A DNA stretch of 47,539 nucleotides from Chitinophaga pinensis (GCA_945865315.1 CAMBDK010000011.1:1-47539), one strand, 5' to 3'; shown: positions 10,680 through 21,213, numbered from the stretch's first letter. A program made the numbers and translations. The notes: a model not told the origin generated them from the letters alone.

Positions 10680-11633
10680 ATGAAAGTTATTGATCACATA
10701 AAACAAGCTAAAACAGCGCTGTTTTCTATCGAAATTCTACCTCCTTTGAAAGGGAAAAGTATTCAGTCTATATTTGATGGTATTGACCCTTTGATGGAGT
10801 TTAAACCTTCATTTGTTGACGTAACTTATCACCGTGAAGAGTATTTATATAAAAAACGCGAAGGTGGCTATCTTGAAAAAGTAAGTATTCGAAAACGACC
10901 TGGGACAGTTGGTATTTGTGCAGCTATCATTAATAAATATCATGTGGATGCTATACCCCATATTATTTGCGGTGGTTTTAGTAAAGAAGAAACAGAAAAT
11001 GCATTAATCGACCTTCACTTTTTAGGCATTGATAATGTGCTTGCATTGCGCGGCGACTCTATTAAAAGCGAACACGAGTTTATTCCTGAACCTAATGGAC
11101 ACGAATACGCAATTAATTTGGTGAAACAGGTGTCTCAAATGAATAAAGGAAGGTACATAGAAGATGATTTAGCAGATGTGGCGCCAACAAATTTTTGTGT
11201 TGGAGTTGCAGGTTATCCTGAAAAACATTTCGAAGCACCGAATATGATTTCAGATATTAAATATTTGAAAGCTAAAATCGATGCTGGCGCTGAATATATT
11301 GTAACACAAATGTTTTTTGATAACAAAAAATATTTTGAATTTGTAAATACTTGCAGGGAAATGGGCATTACAGTTCCCATCATCCCAGGATTAAAAATAT
11401 TAACGACCAAAAAGCAGGCAACTATTTTACCGAAAATATTTAAAATAGATATCCCACAGCCTTTTTTAGAAGAAATTGAAAAATGCAAAACAGACGCTGC
11501 GGTAAAAGCTGTAGGTATTGAATGGTGTATAAATCAATCAAAAGAATTACTTAAACACAAAACTCCTTGTCTGCATTTTTATACTATGGGATCATCAGAA
11601 ACTACTAGAAAAGTTGCGGCTGAAGTGTTTTAA
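10680..11633 (+). CDS. metF: Methylenetetrahydrofolate reductase
   Basis: FSIEILPPLKGKS, LALRGD, VGVAGYPEKH, AEYIVTQMFFDN motifs. Confidence 0.96.
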   Translation: MKVIDHIKQAKTALFSIEILPPLKGKSIQSIFDGIDPLMEFKPSFVDVTYHREEYLYKKREGGYLEKVSIRKRPGTVGICAAIINKYHVDAIPHIICGGFSKEETENALIDLHFLGIDNVLALRGDSIKSEHEFIPEPNGHEYAINLVKQVSQMNKGRYIEDDLADVAPTNFCVGVAGYPEKHFEAPNMISDIKYLKAKIDAGAEYIVTQMFFDNKKYFEFVNTCREMGITVPIIPGLKILTTKKQATILPKIFKIDIPQPFLEEIEKCKTDAAVKAVGIEWCINQSKELLKHKTPCLHFYTMGSSETTRKVAAEVF

Positions 11634-11751
11634 TTTTTCCTCTACCTGACGAATATTTACATATTGTTACAACGAGCATTTTTAGTATCATTCCCCCATG
11701 TAAGATATTCCGAAAGCAAATAATTAACATGGATTTTTAAAATCTATGCTA

Positions 11752-12013
11752 ATAAAGCTTTCAAAATAATTTCGACAAAATAGATATATCAATAAAAACA
11801 CATGATTTCATTTTTTTGCAAAAAACATCCTTATGAAAACGCGTGTGAGAAATGAACAAAAGCGATGCAGCCTTGCAGGTGGGGAGGAATCGTTTGTTCT
11901 TGATTTATTGTTCCTAAAGCCTGTCCTGAACTTTTGCCCAATGGTATCAAAACAAAAGAAAAACACACAGTTGTTGAACCATTTAATTTACAGATTTATT
12001 TCGAAAACTTCAC
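11752..12013 (+). mobile_element. MITE-like element, family A copy 2 (262 bp; carries ~25-bp internal insertion)
   Basis: Conserved blocks AAAGCTTTCAAAATAATTTCGACAAAATAGATATAT, TTATGAAAACGCG, GGTGGGGAGGAATCGTTTGTTCTTGATTT, GAACCATTTAATTT, TTTATTTCGAAAACTTCAC; flanked on the right by TTA. Confidence 0.78.
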
Positions 12014-13567
12014 TTACTTAGTAACTGCAATTTTCTTTGAAACCCTCTCCCCTGTTTTTAATTCAATTACTTCTACTATATATAATCCAGCAGGGACTTT
12101 GCTCAAATCAATTGTAGCGTTATCACTAAAAGTTTCAAGGTTTAAAATTGTCTGCCCAGCAATGTTTAAAAAGCGAGCTTTGTATTCCGCTTTTTTTGAC
12201 AGATTAATGCAAAGCTTATCACTTGCTGGGTTGGGATATACAAAAACTTTTACAGGAGAAACTGGCTTAATATTATTTGTTTTCAAAGCCAAAAGGGTGT
12301 CATTTGCCAATAGTCCTTGCAAATCAATTAATTCATCGCCTGGCTCATAATCCAGCCATAAAAATGAATCGAATAGCATTTCATCGGTTGTGCTCGTTCC
12401 TGCAGTAACTAATGCGGGCGGTGAATTAGGGTTATTAAGATTATTGGCTGTATTATCGTAAACATGTTTTGAGAACAATTTATAGCCAGCAGGGATTTTT
12501 ACTAACTTAGAAAAAGTATAGTAGCCCTGCCACATAAAGTCCCATTCATTAATGCGAATCAAAGGAATAGTATCCGTTCCAGCATAAGCATAATTTTCAA
12601 TGCTTACACAAACTTTATGAGAATGAGGGAAAGCCGAAAACATGGAAAATGAAGCTGGTAATACTCCGTTATCTGGGTATTTATCCGAAAAAGAAGAAAC
12701 TGTATTTGGCAGCATATACAAACCCCAGTTTTGCAATAATGTTGAATTATGAACCGGTCGTATTCCAGTTTCATTTAAAGGGTAAAAATACATTCGAATT
12801 TGGGTGCTATCAACCATACCGGAGGTTCCGGGAGGATAATGTAACTGCATCACAATATTTGAACCTGCGGGAATATTTATCCCAGCTTTTAAAGGGAATT
12901 CGCCTGGGAAAATAATAGGTGCTGAACCTGGCGCATAACCTCCTATACTTAAATCCCCTGGAGCATTGAAGCAGTTTCCTGACAAATCCGTTGCTGATGT
13001 TCCGGCAGTATCTATATTAACAATTACGTGATGCACAATATCTGGGTTACCCGGCACAATCTCATAAGCACGTAGTATTCTATCCTGAGTTAAACCGCTT
13101 GGAATAGTAAAACAAACGTAACTATCAGTGGAGCCTGCATTGCTAACAAATGTAGGCATCTTCAATATCAGTGAAGGGGTTCCTATAAGCTTATATTCTG
13201 TAGTATATACAGGAGCTGGAGGCGCCAAAGTAGTGTCGCCTGCTAGTGCGCCGCTATTTACCCAACTAATAATATCATTTTTTTCGGCTTGAGTAATGAT
13301 GCGTTCACCAATAAAACGTGAAAAACTAGTATCGGGTGACCATGGTGGCATATGGCCTTCCTCCACATGATATAATATAGACGAAGCATAGGAGGATGTT
13401 TGCGTAAAATTCATGAGTGGCATAGGTGTACCACCGCCACTGTGATGACAAGAAGTACAATTATTAAAGAATATTTGAGCCACATCCTTGTATACAAGCT
13501 GGGCTTTCGCTGTATTAAAAAAAATAATTGATATCAGCGTTAATAATAAAATAGAAGTATTTTTCAT
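12014..13567 (-). CDS. T9SS type A sorting-domain protein with c-type heme motif and PHM-like copper monooxygenase region
   Basis: Signal peptide; NNCTSCHHSGGG heme motif; IVHHVIVN, VMQLHYPPG, FPHSHKV, EWDFMWQGYY motifs; C-terminal VKVFVYPNPASDKLCI...GLYIVEV...KKIAVTK sorting domain. Confidence 0.85.
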   Translation of the reverse strand: MKNTSILLLTLISIIFFNTAKAQLVYKDVAQIFFNNCTSCHHSGGGTPMPLMNFTQTSSYASSILYHVEEGHMPPWSPDTSFSRFIGERIITQAEKNDIISWVNSGALAGDTTLAPPAPVYTTEYKLIGTPSLILKMPTFVSNAGSTDSYVCFTIPSGLTQDRILRAYEIVPGNPDIVHHVIVNIDTAGTSATDLSGNCFNAPGDLSIGGYAPGSAPIIFPGEFPLKAGINIPAGSNIVMQLHYPPGTSGMVDSTQIRMYFYPLNETGIRPVHNSTLLQNWGLYMLPNTVSSFSDKYPDNGVLPASFSMFSAFPHSHKVCVSIENYAYAGTDTIPLIRINEWDFMWQGYYTFSKLVKIPAGYKLFSKHVYDNTANNLNNPNSPPALVTAGTSTTDEMLFDSFLWLDYEPGDELIDLQGLLANDTLLALKTNNIKPVSPVKVFVYPNPASDKLCINLSKKAEYKARFLNIAGQTILNLETFSDNATIDLSKVPAGLYIVEVIELKTGERVSKKIAVTK

Positions 13568-13800
13568 TGTTTTTTTATTTTAATTTTTTATTTGTTATAT
13601 TTCATTTTCTTATTTAAAAAAAATTAAAACTTAGTTTAAATAAATATTTAATTTTAATTATATTATTAAGCCTCTGAAAAATCAGTTTTCAAACACATCC
13701 TATCCACTGTTATTTTAAAAGCGACAACAAGGTATAATAAAAAAAATTAAAAATAAAATAAAATAGTATTTATTTTATAAAAAAAAATCTAAAAAGAAAG

Positions 13801-14394
13801 TTAATATGTTGCATTACGCATCAGTTTCCCGATATATTTCCCTAAAATATCAAATTCTATATTTACAATGGATCCGGATTCTATGTTTTTAAAATTTGTG
13901 TTTTCAAATGTATATGGGATGATACAAACTGAAAAAGAATTAATTTTTGAGTTTACAACAGTTAAACTAACACCATTAACACATACAGAGCCTTTTTCAA
14001 CAGTTATATTATTTAATGAAGCATCGTATTCAAAAGTAAATGTCCAACTTCCATTCGCTTCTAAAATATTTTTACAAACAGCAGTTTGATCTACGTGTCC
14101 TTGCACAATATGACCATCAACCCTATCACCTAGTTTCATGGATCGTTCCAAATTTATACTATCGCCAATTTTTAAAGTAATTAAATTTGTTTTATTAAGT
14201 GTTTCGGCAATAGCGGTAACTTTATAAGTTTCCTTATAAATATCGACAACTGTTAGGCATACTCCATTATGAGCAATACTTTGGTCAATTTTTAACTCAT
14301 TTGTAAAACTTGATTTTATTGTTAAAAGCAAGTTGCTTTGTTCATTAACTAAAGCAATAACTTCCCCTAAATTTTCTATTATTCCTGAAAACAT
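13801..14394 (-). CDS. ribE: Riboflavin synthase alpha chain
   Basis: MFSGIIENLGEV; duplicated lumazine-binding repeats with DGHIVQGHVDQTA and SVCVNGVSLTVV. Confidence 0.96.
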   Translation of the reverse strand: MFSGIIENLGEVIALVNEQSNLLLTIKSSFTNELKIDQSIAHNGVCLTVVDIYKETYKVTAIAETLNKTNLITLKIGDSINLERSMKLGDRVDGHIVQGHVDQTAVCKNILEANGSWTFTFEYDASLNNITVEKGSVCVNGVSLTVVNSKINSFSVCIIPYTFENTNFKNIESGSIVNIEFDILGKYIGKLMRNATY

Positions 14395-14495
14395 AAATAT
14401 AATTAGCCCTTATTAATACTTTTTGTGGAGATTGAAAATAACAAGATTTAATTTAAAAATATATATTTTTGTGTATAGATTAAATAGCTGTTAAA

Positions 14496-17198
14496 TTAAT
14501 TATTCCTCTTGTTTTTTTCTTGAATAATCTGAATAAAACCTTTTAAATTTCGTGACACAATTCCGTTCATACGTATTTCATTAACAATGCAAATATAATA
14601 GTAGGTACCGTCGGAGCATAATTTTTTTGTACTAGTATTTTTTCCATCCCATAAAATATTTGGATTCGTAGTTTCGTAAATAAGTAATCCCCATCGGTCG
14701 TATATTTTAATATTAATATCCTTTATATACCTATAAGGTAGAGGACTAAAAATATCGTTTTGCCCATCACCATTAGGGGTGAAAACATTTGGCAACTCAT
14801 AAACAGGACAATTGTCTACACATAATTTAGTAACAACAGGGCTTTCATTACCTACAGAATCGATAGCTGTAACGGCATAACATCCTGCAACGGAAGGAAT
14901 TCCATCAAATAAATATTCGTGCAAATAGTCTGTAGTATTTAAGTCGCTTGTGCTATAAATTAATTGAAGTTCACCATCTGCTGTGGCTGAAAAATAAACG
15001 TTATATCCTGCAGCATCCTCGCTGCAATAAGTATTTGGGTTTGTCCAAGAAATTAAATTTTTAAAATCATCACAATTTTTCTCCACCGTAAAGTTTGGTT
15101 GACAGGGGGGGATTAAATCTATTGGCTGCTCACATTTTAATTGTGAATTATTATACAGCGGGCTGGGAAGAGCAGTATTGGAATATTTTCCAACACTTAC
15201 TATTTTATAACAATAGTTAATACCATTTATTAATCCAGTATCAATATAAGTAGAAGCAATAGATGTATCAATTTTTACATAATTATTAGATCCGACAGGG
15301 ATTGCGCGGTATATATCATATCGGTAGTTAGTCCAAGGAACTATCTCCTTCCATGATAAAATAATTTTTTTGTCGGCTGCTAAGCTTTTTAAAAAAACAG
15401 ACGATGCAACGCTAGTAGCGCTTTTAAATAAATTATTAGAGTAAAAATCAATACGGAAAGAGTAGGCTGTATCTTTAGTATTTAATCCCGTACTAATATA
15501 ACTTGTATCCGTTAATTGATAAAATGTAGGCTGAACATAACTGGCAATTTGAGTAAATGCGCTTGCTGTAGGATTAAATCCTTGCGCTTGCATTAATCTG
15601 TATTCATAGGGTGGAGGATTAGCCAAGGTGTCGAGGTTGGAGGTATCCCCTATTGGCTTTACCCAATGAATCCAAATACTATCATTTGTACCTGTACTCA
15701 ATACACTTACGTTTGTGATAATTGGCACTTCTCTAATTAATTCGGAACAAACTTTCTCTGACGCATAACTTTCAGAACCATCAGCATAATATGCAACCAA
15801 CAAGTAGGAATAATTAAGCCCATGTATTAAACCTTGACCATTATTATCATCAATAAATAATAATTGAGAAGGTGTTGTAGCGCCTATATAAGTATAACCT
15901 GTATAGCTTGGCACACCGGTTTCGCAAACACTGTGCGCCCAAGGAGAGCAAATATTTTTTCGATAAATTTTATATCCTAATAAGGGGTTACTTCCCAATG
16001 TATCGTTGCAAAAAATATTGTTCCAATTAAGTATAATGCTTGTGCCAGAAGGCATAGCTGTTAAGCCTGTTGGAGCAGGTGCTATCACCTGAATAAAAAC
16101 AGATTCGAAATCAACCAATGGTGCTGAAGGATGGCTATCGGAAGCTTTAAAGGTTACTAAGTATGGCAACAATTGAATTTGTGAACAGTTCGGCGTCCAG
16201 CTAAACTGACCTGTTACAGGACTTGGTGAAGCTGTAGAAGAAAATGATGCGCCAGGGCTGAGCAAGAAGGGGCCACCGGTAGCAGCTATTGTAAGAAAAT
16301 TTAATTGTGCTGAAGTTAAGGCCGTCACTTCAAAATTTAAGGTGCTTCCAGCAACGATGCAGGTATCTGGCACATGATTAATTTTGGGAGCTGTATCGGT
16401 ACATGGGCCAACTGTAATTTGCATGTCACGAATAACAGAGCCAATGAAATAGTATTGATTGTTAAACGGAGACCTTCGGTATTCTTTAATTAAAACTGCA
16501 ATATTATATTGACACAGCATGCTGGGGCTGCACCAAACAATATCTCCAGTAGCAGCATCGATACTGTTTGAATTCATATTAGGAGGGAAAGAATATCCGA
16601 AAATAGCTTGGCCATTTGCATAACAATTTGTTAAGCTATAATGCAAACTGTCACCATCTATATCAAATGCTCCCGGGTTGTGCTCAAAACATACGTTTAC
16701 ACAAGCATCATCAATTGGGGGATTAAGAAGTTCTGGCGAGTTATTAGGCACTAACCATGTGTTAATAACTAATTGGGAACGTATAAAAAAAGATTGGTCG
16801 ACAGAGTTAGGGATATTACAAATACCTGCATTGCGATTCGGGTCCTCCATGGTGATGGTGTAATTCCCATCGCCAGGGTATGTATGAGTTGTTTCGTAAA
16901 TATTTTTTTTGGTATAGGTAGAAATCATTTCGCCATCTGAAGCATTGGTGCACATATTGTTAGCAGGGCCGTTGATGCGGGGTATAATGGCACTATCCCC
17001 ATCACCAAAATAAACTGTTATTTCACAACGATCGGCCGAAGTAGTTGCAATGTCGGTATTGGTATACGTAGCAACTGATATTTTGTAAGTTTTTCCGGAA
17101 ATATGCTGAAATGTAATTTCTCCCGCACGATTATGTGTAGCTAATATGTTGCTATAGTTGTATAGCAAAATAAAAAATAAAAAAAGAATTTTTTTCAT
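14496..17198 (-). CDS. Large secreted protein with Fn3-like repeats and gliding motility-associated (CHU_C) C-terminal domain
   Basis: Signal peptide; C-terminal ELPNVFTPNGDGQNDIFSPL...IKIYDRWGLLIYET...WDGKN...DGTYYYIC. Confidence 0.88.
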   Translation of the reverse strand: MKKILFLFFILLYNYSNILATHNRAGEITFQHISGKTYKISVATYTNTDIATTSADRCEITVYFGDGDSAIIPRINGPANNMCTNASDGEMISTYTKKNIYETTHTYPGDGNYTITMEDPNRNAGICNIPNSVDQSFFIRSQLVINTWLVPNNSPELLNPPIDDACVNVCFEHNPGAFDIDGDSLHYSLTNCYANGQAIFGYSFPPNMNSNSIDAATGDIVWCSPSMLCQYNIAVLIKEYRRSPFNNQYYFIGSVIRDMQITVGPCTDTAPKINHVPDTCIVAGSTLNFEVTALTSAQLNFLTIAATGGPFLLSPGASFSSTASPSPVTGQFSWTPNCSQIQLLPYLVTFKASDSHPSAPLVDFESVFIQVIAPAPTGLTAMPSGTSIILNWNNIFCNDTLGSNPLLGYKIYRKNICSPWAHSVCETGVPSYTGYTYIGATTPSQLLFIDDNNGQGLIHGLNYSYLLVAYYADGSESYASEKVCSELIREVPIITNVSVLSTGTNDSIWIHWVKPIGDTSNLDTLANPPPYEYRLMQAQGFNPTASAFTQIASYVQPTFYQLTDTSYISTGLNTKDTAYSFRIDFYSNNLFKSATSVASSVFLKSLAADKKIILSWKEIVPWTNYRYDIYRAIPVGSNNYVKIDTSIASTYIDTGLINGINYCYKIVSVGKYSNTALPSPLYNNSQLKCEQPIDLIPPCQPNFTVEKNCDDFKNLISWTNPNTYCSEDAAGYNVYFSATADGELQLIYSTSDLNTTDYLHEYLFDGIPSVAGCYAVTAIDSVGNESPVVTKLCVDNCPVYELPNVFTPNGDGQNDIFSPLPYRYIKDINIKIYDRWGLLIYETTNPNILWDGKNTSTKKLCSDGTYYYICIVNEIRMNGIVSRNLKGFIQIIQEKNKRNN

Positions 17199-17322
17199 GT
17201 TATTAAACTTTTCACTAGGTTGAAAGAACTAAGTTACGAATTATATTTTTATGAACATAAATAAGCTACTTTTAAATTACAGGGAAGCAAGTTTTATATA
17301 TTTAGGTGCGGGGTAATCTCAT

Positions 17323-18351
17323 TTAATTTTCGATGAGCAAATTTAAGTTTACCCGCATAATCTCACCCATATTTGCACATTTAAGAAATGGAGGATGATT
17401 ATAATAGGCGGCCAATTCTTTTTTCAAAGAATTTTCTTTTTCAGGTAAAGAAATTGTGTCTTTAACCATTGCTTCTAGCAGGAGATCGATTCTTTTTCTT
17501 GCACGTTTATAGCGTTTCGCAATTAGCGATCTTTCTTCTTGCTGATATTGCTTCATGGTTTCTTCATTGATGAGCTTAATGCAAAGATCTACAAAATGTT
17601 TGTTTTCCTTATAATACTGAGGTAAGTAGAGTGTTTTTTTACCTTCATAACATTGCTGATCAAAGTCTATCGCTCTAAACCTATATTGCACATCATCAAA
17701 ATCGGCTGTTACATCAATTACAAAATTATATGCCCTCATATCGCCAAGCAAACGAACAAAGCACCGTTCGTTAAACTTAACAAATTCTTTTGCCATTCGC
17801 ACTTCATTAACAACCATCCAACGATACTCTGGTTTCATAAACATATCGCCAGGAATGCCAACAATATGTTCCTCAATAAGCGTATCTTGATTAACCAAAA
17901 AATTTATACGGTTGGGGGACAAAATATCTTCGAGTTCCAAACCATAAATACGGGATGCGTCGGCAATTTTAACATAATAATAATCGTGGTTATCATTATA
18001 TTGATTTACAATACAAATTCGGAATGGTTTGGAGTTTCCAAAAGCGCAATAATCTACTCTTTCAACTAATAAGTGTTCCATAAAAGACTCATTACCATCG
18101 AATTTCATCATTGCATACATTTTCACTAAGCGATGATGAATATCCTCCATTTCAAAAGGTTGAAACATTACTGTTTGCCAAAGTGTGTCGTTTCCCAGTT
18201 TATCTTTTTGTGGAATAGAAAAAAAATATCTCAATAATTCATTGTATGAAAATGGAATCTGAATCATTCTATTATACTTTGATAAATATTCTTTTAAATA
18301 GTCATTAATTTTATAAAACGGTTTTTTTTTAGATATAATATTTGTTTCCAT
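17323..18351 (-). CDS. Conserved hypothetical protein with kinase-fold-like motifs
   Basis: 342 aa; YYYVKIADASRIYGLELEDIL, RLLGDMRAYNFVID and FRAIDFDQQCYEG arranged like the VxK..E, DxxxxN and DFD/DFG catalytic motifs. Confidence 0.7.
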   Translation of the reverse strand: METNIISKKKPFYKINDYLKEYLSKYNRMIQIPFSYNELLRYFFSIPQKDKLGNDTLWQTVMFQPFEMEDIHHRLVKMYAMMKFDGNESFMEHLLVERVDYCAFGNSKPFRICIVNQYNDNHDYYYVKIADASRIYGLELEDILSPNRINFLVNQDTLIEEHIVGIPGDMFMKPEYRWMVVNEVRMAKEFVKFNERCFVRLLGDMRAYNFVIDVTADFDDVQYRFRAIDFDQQCYEGKKTLYLPQYYKENKHFVDLCIKLINEETMKQYQQEERSLIAKRYKRARKRIDLLLEAMVKDTISLPEKENSLKKELAAYYNHPPFLKCANMGEIMRVNLNLLIEN

Positions 18352-18527
18352 GAGCTAGCATTTAATTAAAACTAAGTCTGGCAGTTTTTTTATAACAATA
18401 TAGAGGTATTAAAAAGCGCCAACCATAATGCATAAAGATAAATACAATAATTTATTTAAAAGAAAAAATGAAAAATTATTGTTGAATTTCCATCAAAATA
18501 ATAATTATGTAACTCCGAATAATTTTA

Positions 18528-18535
18528 TATATTTG
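18528..18535 (+). promoter_or_regulatory. Candidate -7 element (TATATTTG)
   Basis: TAnnTTTG match 44 bp 5' of the T9SS protein ORF. Confidence 0.45.
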
Positions 18536-18578
18536 CGAAAAGCTTAATAAATAATAATTAAAAAACTAAATTAAAAAA

Positions 18579-20453
18579 ATGAAAAAATATCTACTAATTA
18601 CGCTGCTCTTCGGAATAGGACTTTCTATCACTGCGCAAAACCAAAGTAAGGCTTTGGTCAAGTCCAGCATTTCTAATAAGTTATACCCATATATTAAAGG
18701 TAAAGTAATACCAGGCGATGGGAACAATGAGTTTAGCCAGCATGCTAACAATTCAAATGCTGGTGCTCCTTCAATGAGCCGTTCAAATAACGGAACACTA
18801 ATTGGTCAAACAACCTATGACCTTCAAACCAATTCTTCTGTTGCAAGACGGATAATCAATCATGGAGACAGCACTATTTCTGCTGTTTGGACTATTGCTA
18901 GTGACTTTACCCCTTATACAACCAGAGGAACAGGTTATCAGTATTTTAACGGCACCGACTGGTTACCAATGGTAACAAGCCGTTTAGAACCCATAAGAAC
19001 AGGTTGGCCGAGCCTTGGATTACTAGGTACCGGTGAAGAAATAGTACTTGCTCACAATGCTGCTAACTATAGCTTTCAACAAGGTACCAATGCCTCAAAG
19101 GGAGATACACAATGGACGTTTGCTGCTAGTGGTGCAAACGGTGCAATTGCTCCTTCCTCTGAGGGTACCATCTGGGGGAGATTAGCTGTTTCCGGGACTG
19201 GCGATAGTACTATTCACCTTATTTCAAACGCAGCAGATTCTCTTATTATAAAGAATGGTGTTAAAAGTCCTTTTTTATATGCTCGTTCCCTAAATAATGG
19301 AGTAACGTGGCCAATTAAAGATAGTACCCTGCCAGGTTATAACAATAGCCGTACTAAACGAAGCGGTGCTGACGACTATTCTATTGATGCTCAAAATACA
19401 AATGTAGCTATTGTTCAAGGAGGTTTGGCAGAGGATGTTGTTCTATGGAAATCAAGTGACAACGGATCTAATTTCGTAAAAATATATGTTGATTCTGTAC
19501 CCTTCGCACCTGATATGGCCGGCGCTGGAGCTACCGACACGATGAATACAAACGATGGCTGTGTAACAGTGGTATTGGATAAAAATAATAAAGCACATGT
19601 GGCATATTCATTATCACGTACAATGGCAGAGACTCCCGGCTCTATCAGCTTTTTTCCAGGCACGATAGGGCTTATATATTGGAATGAAATCACTCAAACT
19701 AAAATAGATGTACCTATTTTAGCTGTAGATGTTGATGTAAATGGCAGCGGCACTTATGAATTAGGAGACTCTATCACTTCCAGCGGCTTATGCAGATATG
19801 GGAGTGGCAGTATTTTAAATAAACCAAGCATCGCTGTAGATGATTTAGGAAATATTTTTATAATATTTTCTCTGCCTCAGGATGCCGATATTTCTACTGA
19901 CAATTCAGCACAAAGCTTTAGAGATATATGGGTTGTTGCTTCTCAGGATGGAGGACAAACCTGGGGTAAGATTCAAAACTTAACCAGTACTATAGAGAAC
20001 GAAGAAGCATTTGCATGTGTAGCTAAACTGGTTGACGACAACCTTCACATACTTTATATGAGCGATGTAGAACCTGGTACCGCTTTAACTAATAGCGATG
20101 CAGACAACACGAATGAAATGAAATATTTAAAAGTTGCCACTGCGGATGTTCTAAATGAAACTGCGGGCATTAATAATTTATCGTCTAGCAATAAATTATT
20201 TTCTGTTAGTCAGAATTTCCCAAATCCATTCAGCGGAGAAACAACTATTTCTGTAAATTTGAATCAGGCTTCTCATTTGAATATTTCTGTCTCTAACCTT
20301 TTAGGGCAGCAATTATTGTTAGTTACGTCAAGTAATTCAAACGCTGGTAAATACAGCTTCAATGTGGATGGCTCTAAATTAAGTGCTGGTATTTATTTAT
20401 ATACAATAAAAGCAGGCAACTATTCAATTACAAAAAAGATGATAGTACAATAA
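18579..20453 (+). CDS. T9SS type A sorting-domain protein, BNR/sialidase-like repeats
   Basis: Signal peptide; FSVSQNFPNPFSGETTISVNL...AGIYLYTIKAGNYSITKKMIVQ sorting domain; repeated SxDxGxTW-type motifs (SQDGGQTWGK, SSDNGSNF). Confidence 0.85.
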   Translation: MKKYLLITLLFGIGLSITAQNQSKALVKSSISNKLYPYIKGKVIPGDGNNEFSQHANNSNAGAPSMSRSNNGTLIGQTTYDLQTNSSVARRIINHGDSTISAVWTIASDFTPYTTRGTGYQYFNGTDWLPMVTSRLEPIRTGWPSLGLLGTGEEIVLAHNAANYSFQQGTNASKGDTQWTFAASGANGAIAPSSEGTIWGRLAVSGTGDSTIHLISNAADSLIIKNGVKSPFLYARSLNNGVTWPIKDSTLPGYNNSRTKRSGADDYSIDAQNTNVAIVQGGLAEDVVLWKSSDNGSNFVKIYVDSVPFAPDMAGAGATDTMNTNDGCVTVVLDKNNKAHVAYSLSRTMAETPGSISFFPGTIGLIYWNEITQTKIDVPILAVDVDVNGSGTYELGDSITSSGLCRYGSGSILNKPSIAVDDLGNIFIIFSLPQDADISTDNSAQSFRDIWVVASQDGGQTWGKIQNLTSTIENEEAFACVAKLVDDNLHILYMSDVEPGTALTNSDADNTNEMKYLKVATADVLNETAGINNLSSSNKLFSVSQNFPNPFSGETTISVNLNQASHLNISVSNLLGQQLLLVTSSNSNAGKYSFNVDGSKLSAGIYLYTIKAGNYSITKKMIVQ

Positions 20454-20480
20454 TAAGCTGAATAAATTTGAGTTAAAATA

Positions 20481-20525
20481 TAAAAAATCTCCCAGATGAT
20501 TATCATTCATCTGGGAGATTTTTTA
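20481..20525. terminator. Bidirectional rho-independent terminator, 19-bp perfect stem
   Basis: TAAAAAATCTCCCAGATGA / TCATCTGGGAGATTTTTTA with 7-nt loop, between convergent genes. Confidence 0.92.
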
Positions 20526-20558
20526 TTTAGCTAGATAAAATTTGGGTGGAATTAATTT

Positions 20559-21194
20559 TTATCTTAAGTCTTCAATTGATATGCCAGGATGCAATTTAGC
20601 ATTAAATATAAAATTGGAGTCGGATATTTCTACATCGCCTACAAAGGATTTTATGGTATATGTTTGCAAAGTCCCATCTTTCATCAACATTTTTACACTT
20701 ACAATTTGTTTTTTTATTTTATCAATATTTAATTTAATAGTATGAAACTTCTGCTTGTCGGGGTTTTCTGGGAATAAGCTTATGGTATTAATTGCAGCTT
20801 CTTCTCCATCAAATTTATATTTATACCCTTTTTCATAAAGGGTAAAAATAGTGGAAGGATTAAGAGCACTGTTGTCGCTTTCCATATCCTTAATTATAAC
20901 TTCATTAGCCTCTTTTACAAAATCCCAAACAGTTTTGCCATCGCAATATATTTCATGACCAGGTATAGTCAATTTGTATTTATTCCCTTTAGTTTCTAAT
21001 TTAGAATCTTGCGTTTCTTTACTCTTGTCTTTTTTTTCAAGAACCTTGGTAAACTCGGCTTTAATACTGGTGTACGATTTTGTTTTCGCAGACAAATCAT
21101 CTAAAATTTTTTTTGCTTTAGAGTCTATTTGAGCGAATGCGCTTATATAAGTAAATGTAAGCGCTGCAATTAAGCTTGTTTTATTTGCTAGCAT
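20559..21194 (-). CDS. lolA: Outer membrane lipoprotein carrier protein LolA
   Basis: LolA-like: FTKVLEKKDKSKE..., GHEIYCDGKTVWDFVKEANEV, adjacent to ftsK. Confidence 0.88.
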   Translation of the reverse strand: MLANKTSLIAALTFTYISAFAQIDSKAKKILDDLSAKTKSYTSIKAEFTKVLEKKDKSKETQDSKLETKGNKYKLTIPGHEIYCDGKTVWDFVKEANEVIIKDMESDNSALNPSTIFTLYEKGYKYKFDGEEAAINTISLFPENPDKQKFHTIKLNIDKIKKQIVSVKMLMKDGTLQTYTIKSFVGDVEISDSNFIFNAKLHPGISIEDLR

Positions 21195-21213
21195 TTTAAT
21201 AAATTTTAAATTG

